This document shows positions 61,783-64,000 of a DNA stretch of 64,000 nucleotides, piece by piece. Within the stretch, counting starts at the first letter, position 1, and each line of letters starts with the position of its first letter. Both the position numbers and the translations under genes were made by a program. The notes under the pieces were generated by a model. The model was not told the origin of the DNA and made no database searches. It saw only the letters and a list, made by a program, of their open reading frames with translations. Source of the DNA: Onchocerca volvulus (lineage: Eukaryota; Nematoda; Chromadorea; Rhabditida; Onchocercidae); contig HG738137.1 of the NCBI GenBank assembly GCA_000499405.2, forward strand, positions 27,463,756 through 27,527,755, written 5' to 3'.

Positions 61783-63235
61783 TCATTTGTTATAATCACC
61801 GAGATCAGCCCAATCACCCCGTTTTTTCTTATATTCGCAGTAATCTTCCCATTTCCTTTCCATTTCATTTTTTCCTGTTCGACGATATTCTGCTCGCTCT
61901 TTGATATATTCATCAGTGATTTTTTGACGGAACCATGGATCGTTGAACCTACAAAACCGAAAATTCTAGAAAAAAATTTAGGAAACAATATGGTCCAAAA
62001 ATGTGACGCATAAAAAAGGAAATTCCATATCCCTAACATATACTTCGCCTGAGATAAGGATGAACTTAGTTCATATATATGAAATAAAGTTAAAATATAT
62101 AAACGGTTAATATCTGCATTAGAAGCTCATATTCCGCAAAATTCGCAAAACTGAGTAAAACTTAATTCGCAAGTTGACATTCCTCGTATTGCTCCAATTC
62201 TTTTTCACATTTCCTTAAACCAATAAAGTTACCTTCTTTTCTCAAACATCGCGTCAGACCTAAAAGTAATTTCTTAATAAATTTAGAAATGAATACCCAT
62301 ATAAAATAATTTATAAATGTGTAACACTATATATATATATATACAAAAATGCTCTTCATTTAAGTAACTCTACAATCAAATGTTTAAAAATAACATGGAG
62401 TTCATTTCACTTTATCTACAAAAATTTAAAAGTCATAAAGGGAAAAAGATTCGAACCTTCAAGCGATACGCGACATTCAACTCTTTGTATTTGTTCGTTC
62501 ATGCGCTGCGGTATTAAAACATCTGCTTCCAATCGACGCAACGATCGATCATTTGGATCTCCTGAAAGCCAACAGCATTTTCCTTCATTTTATAAAATTT
62601 CGAAAATTTCAGAATGAGATATGACATTTGCATTTTTCAATCAAAACAGTGATAACATTATCCGATGATTTTGATATTTTTAAAACGACGTAGCAAACAT
62701 CAGTATCATTCGATGTGAATAAAAGTGGCATACAAACCAACTCCATATGGTCCTCCAATGGATTGTTGCGGTAAAGAAGTTTTTCGCACCCGAAATTTTT
62801 GGCCGCTCTCAGCATCCACAAATATTTCGCCTTCTTTCAAATTATGCAAGTCATCCGTTTTGATTGGTCCATCTACAGTGCATTCTGTTTTCATATTAAA
62901 AATGATGTCCACAACACTATAAATAGTTATTAAACAAAAGTTTCAACAGTTTAACCGACTTTGTTAATATGAAGAGAACGAAAAAAAGGTAACTGAATTG
63001 AATGACATCAATATCTTTCTATGATATGGCAACAAATATGAACATCTATCGCTCTCATTTCATCTCCAGATGTTTATACATGAATGTATTTTTCCTCTGT
63101 GACGTAATATATACAATTTCTTTCTCAATCTTTTGCATAAAAAAACTTTTCTCCCGAAGAATATCCAGGTAGGTAATCCCGATCTTCCGAGGAGACTTAC
63201 TTAATAAATGACCTGGCTTTTACTGAGTACCACAT
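61783..63235 (-). CDS. cmc1: CMC1-like twin CX9C cytochrome c oxidase assembly protein
   Basis: Minus-strand exons are 63201-63235, 62738-62916, 62457-62561, 62166-62259 and 61783-61948 (TGA at 61783); 192 residues if fully spliced. CMC1 is an intermembrane-space protein that stabilises COX1 early in complex IV assembly. Both CX9C motifs are present (Cys 101 and 111, Cys 124 and 134) in RVECRVSLEGLTRCL and RKCEKELEQYEECQ, preceded by RRLEADVLIPQRM and followed by FNDPWFRQKITDEYIKERAE, as in the family. A 70-residue N-terminal extension (MWYSVKARSFIN...) is unusual, because human CMC1 has 106 residues in all. The intron 4 donor reads AA|TTAAGT instead of GT: phase and conservation demand splicing there, but unspliced reading stops after QLAN at residue 138. 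A possible AATAAA is at 61613-61618. Confidence 0.82.
61949..62165 (-). other. Intron 4 of cmc1 with non-canonical TT donor
   Basis: The exon ends GCGAA and the intron would begin TTAAGT, one base from the canonical GTAAGT; the acceptor is TTTTGTAG|G. Phase 2 matches on both sides and restores ECQLA-K-FNDPWF. If not spliced, TAA at 62162-62164 ends the protein. Confidence 0.7.
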
Positions 63236-63245
63236 CTAAAATATC
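63236..63245 (-). promoter_or_regulatory. Likely trans-splice acceptor of cmc1
   Basis: The minus strand reads AGATATTTTAG|ATG, so the acceptor abuts the start codon. The first exon is only 35 nt and is followed by a strong GTAAGT donor. Confidence 0.5.
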
Positions 63246-64000
63246 TAACTCTTCCCACCAAATCTCTCACAAGAAACACCAATAGAACAGTTGCAAATAT
63301 GACGGCCAACTATGAAATATAAGTGAGCACATTTCATAAAACATACAAGCCAGTCAGCTTTTATTTCTAAACTGAAGAATTTGCAATGTGTTGTTTGATT
63401 TAAGGCGTTGTGCGAAGGTTTAGAGTCAGCGGTAGTAGATGTTAAGTCCCGAGATAACATTTGACAAGGAGAGTGATTAATATAACAAGTGAGTTGCCGA
63501 GTGATCATTTGCTTCCTTTCCGTCTTCATTTTGGTTAGAAATCAAAGAAGAAACGATCGAAAAGTACAATTCCTTTTAGAATTAGAACCGTCTTCCGATC
63601 TTCGCATCTCATAAACTTTTTTGGCTACTTTAATTTCCAAAGCCACAAATAAATAGTGCTGTGCAATAACTAGCCTAGAACATAACATCTGCCTGAAGAT
63701 TAGTTGGAAAAAGAAGAGCAAGTTTGCCCTCAACTGTTTTAGTCCAGGTAATTTAAAACTTGAACCCAAAAAATTTAGATTTCTTCATATGCTACTCCTT
63801 CAGTTTCATTAAATTCAATAGGGCCGGGTGAGATGAAATTTTGCATTACGACCAAGTCAATATTATTCCACCATTATGCAGCGCCACTTGTACCGGATAG
63901 AGCACTGAAACCATCAAAGTGTCGTAGCGATATCCTTTGATTTGGAAATTAAATTTGCACAGTGGATTTGGAACTTGTTCTTTGGCCATTATAAGCCAAG
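63245..64000 (-). other. Upstream region of cmc1 with weak open frames
   Basis: The minus-strand frames 63245-63529 (ATG, 94 codons), 63542-63769 and 63846-63989 (ATG, MAKEQVPNPLCKFNFQIKGY) are less AT-biased than the intergenic DNA elsewhere. The last could be the start of a further upstream gene spliced near 63892 (TATCCG|GTACAA), but no matching downstream exon was found. I do not recognise any of them. The region may hold the promoter of the cmc1 cluster. Confidence 0.25.

Noticed and set aside
62609..62821. Minus-strand frame of 70 codons in the cmc1 region
   Set aside because: It overlaps cmc1 exon 2 in a different frame, and only the other frame joins the CX9C exons in phase.
63245..63529. 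94-codon minus-strand ATG frame just upstream of cmc1
   Set aside because: Its end overlaps the cmc1 trans-splice acceptor and it has no recognisable motif; kept only as part of a low-confidence region.
1..64000. tRNA, rRNA or CRISPR arrays, or bacterial-type operons
   Set aside because: No cloverleaf with a GGTTCGAATCC-type arm, no rRNA signature and no spaced identical repeats were seen; the intron-rich genes rule out a bacterial chromosome.

Overview
The window is eukaryotic nuclear DNA, almost certainly from a parasitic nematode and most likely a filarial one. It is very AT-rich and full of A/T homopolymers. Genes are split into many small exons with nematode-style TTTCAG acceptors and mostly GTAAGT/GTATGT-type donors. 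It carries BEL/Pao retrotransposon debris and a decayed fragment of an alphaproteobacterial (Wolbachia-like) ubiH gene. The species is inference; I could not search a database. All gene models below were built by hand from splice signals, exon phase and protein similarity, and their exon phases are mutually consistent.

Left part, plus strand. A short two-helix membrane protein resembling the N-terminal third of prominin lies at about 0.4-2.5 kb. After 4.6 kb without genes comes a 14-exon cholinesterase-like adhesion molecule (neuroligin/CLAM type) at 7.1-15.1 kb. Its nucleophile serine is replaced by glycine, and it ends in a membrane helix and a short cytoplasmic tail. Its second intron holds a decayed LTR copy and a direct duplication.

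Middle part. From 15 to 29.4 kb the DNA is a mosaic of relics: fragments in correct order that resemble the S2 lobe of an ionotropic glutamate receptor (plus strand), a three-exon gene for an 86-residue secreted protein (minus strand, 19.5-20.3 kb), several degenerate tandem repeats, unassigned minus-strand coding fragments at 24.1-24.7 kb, the bacterial ubiH fragment at 24.8-25.1 kb, and a badly decayed BEL/Pao element at 25.8-29.4 kb. From 29.4 to 42 kb I find no gene.

Right part. A four-exon bublin-like coiled-coil gene (plus strand) lies at 42.0-47.8 kb. A near-perfect 36-bp inverted repeat follows at 49.0 kb. The right end is a co-oriented, fully readable minus-strand cluster: CMC1 (twin CX9C cytochrome-oxidase assembly factor), a TUT1/Star-PAP-like nucleotidyltransferase (C2H2 finger, RRM, catalytic core) and ELP3 (Elongator radical-SAM/acetyltransferase). 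All three start codons sit directly behind a splice acceptor, as expected for spliced-leader trans-splicing, and the order suggests a possible operon. ELP3 (wobble-uridine tRNA modification) and TUT1 (RNA 3' nucleotide addition) both act on RNA; CMC1 acts in mitochondria.

No bacterial-style system, CRISPR, tRNA or rRNA was seen. The observations most worth following are the bacterial-to-nuclear ubiH transfer, a CMC1 splice donor that reads TT instead of GT, the hairpin at 49.0 kb, the glutamate-receptor-like relic, and GC-AG introns in three separate genes.
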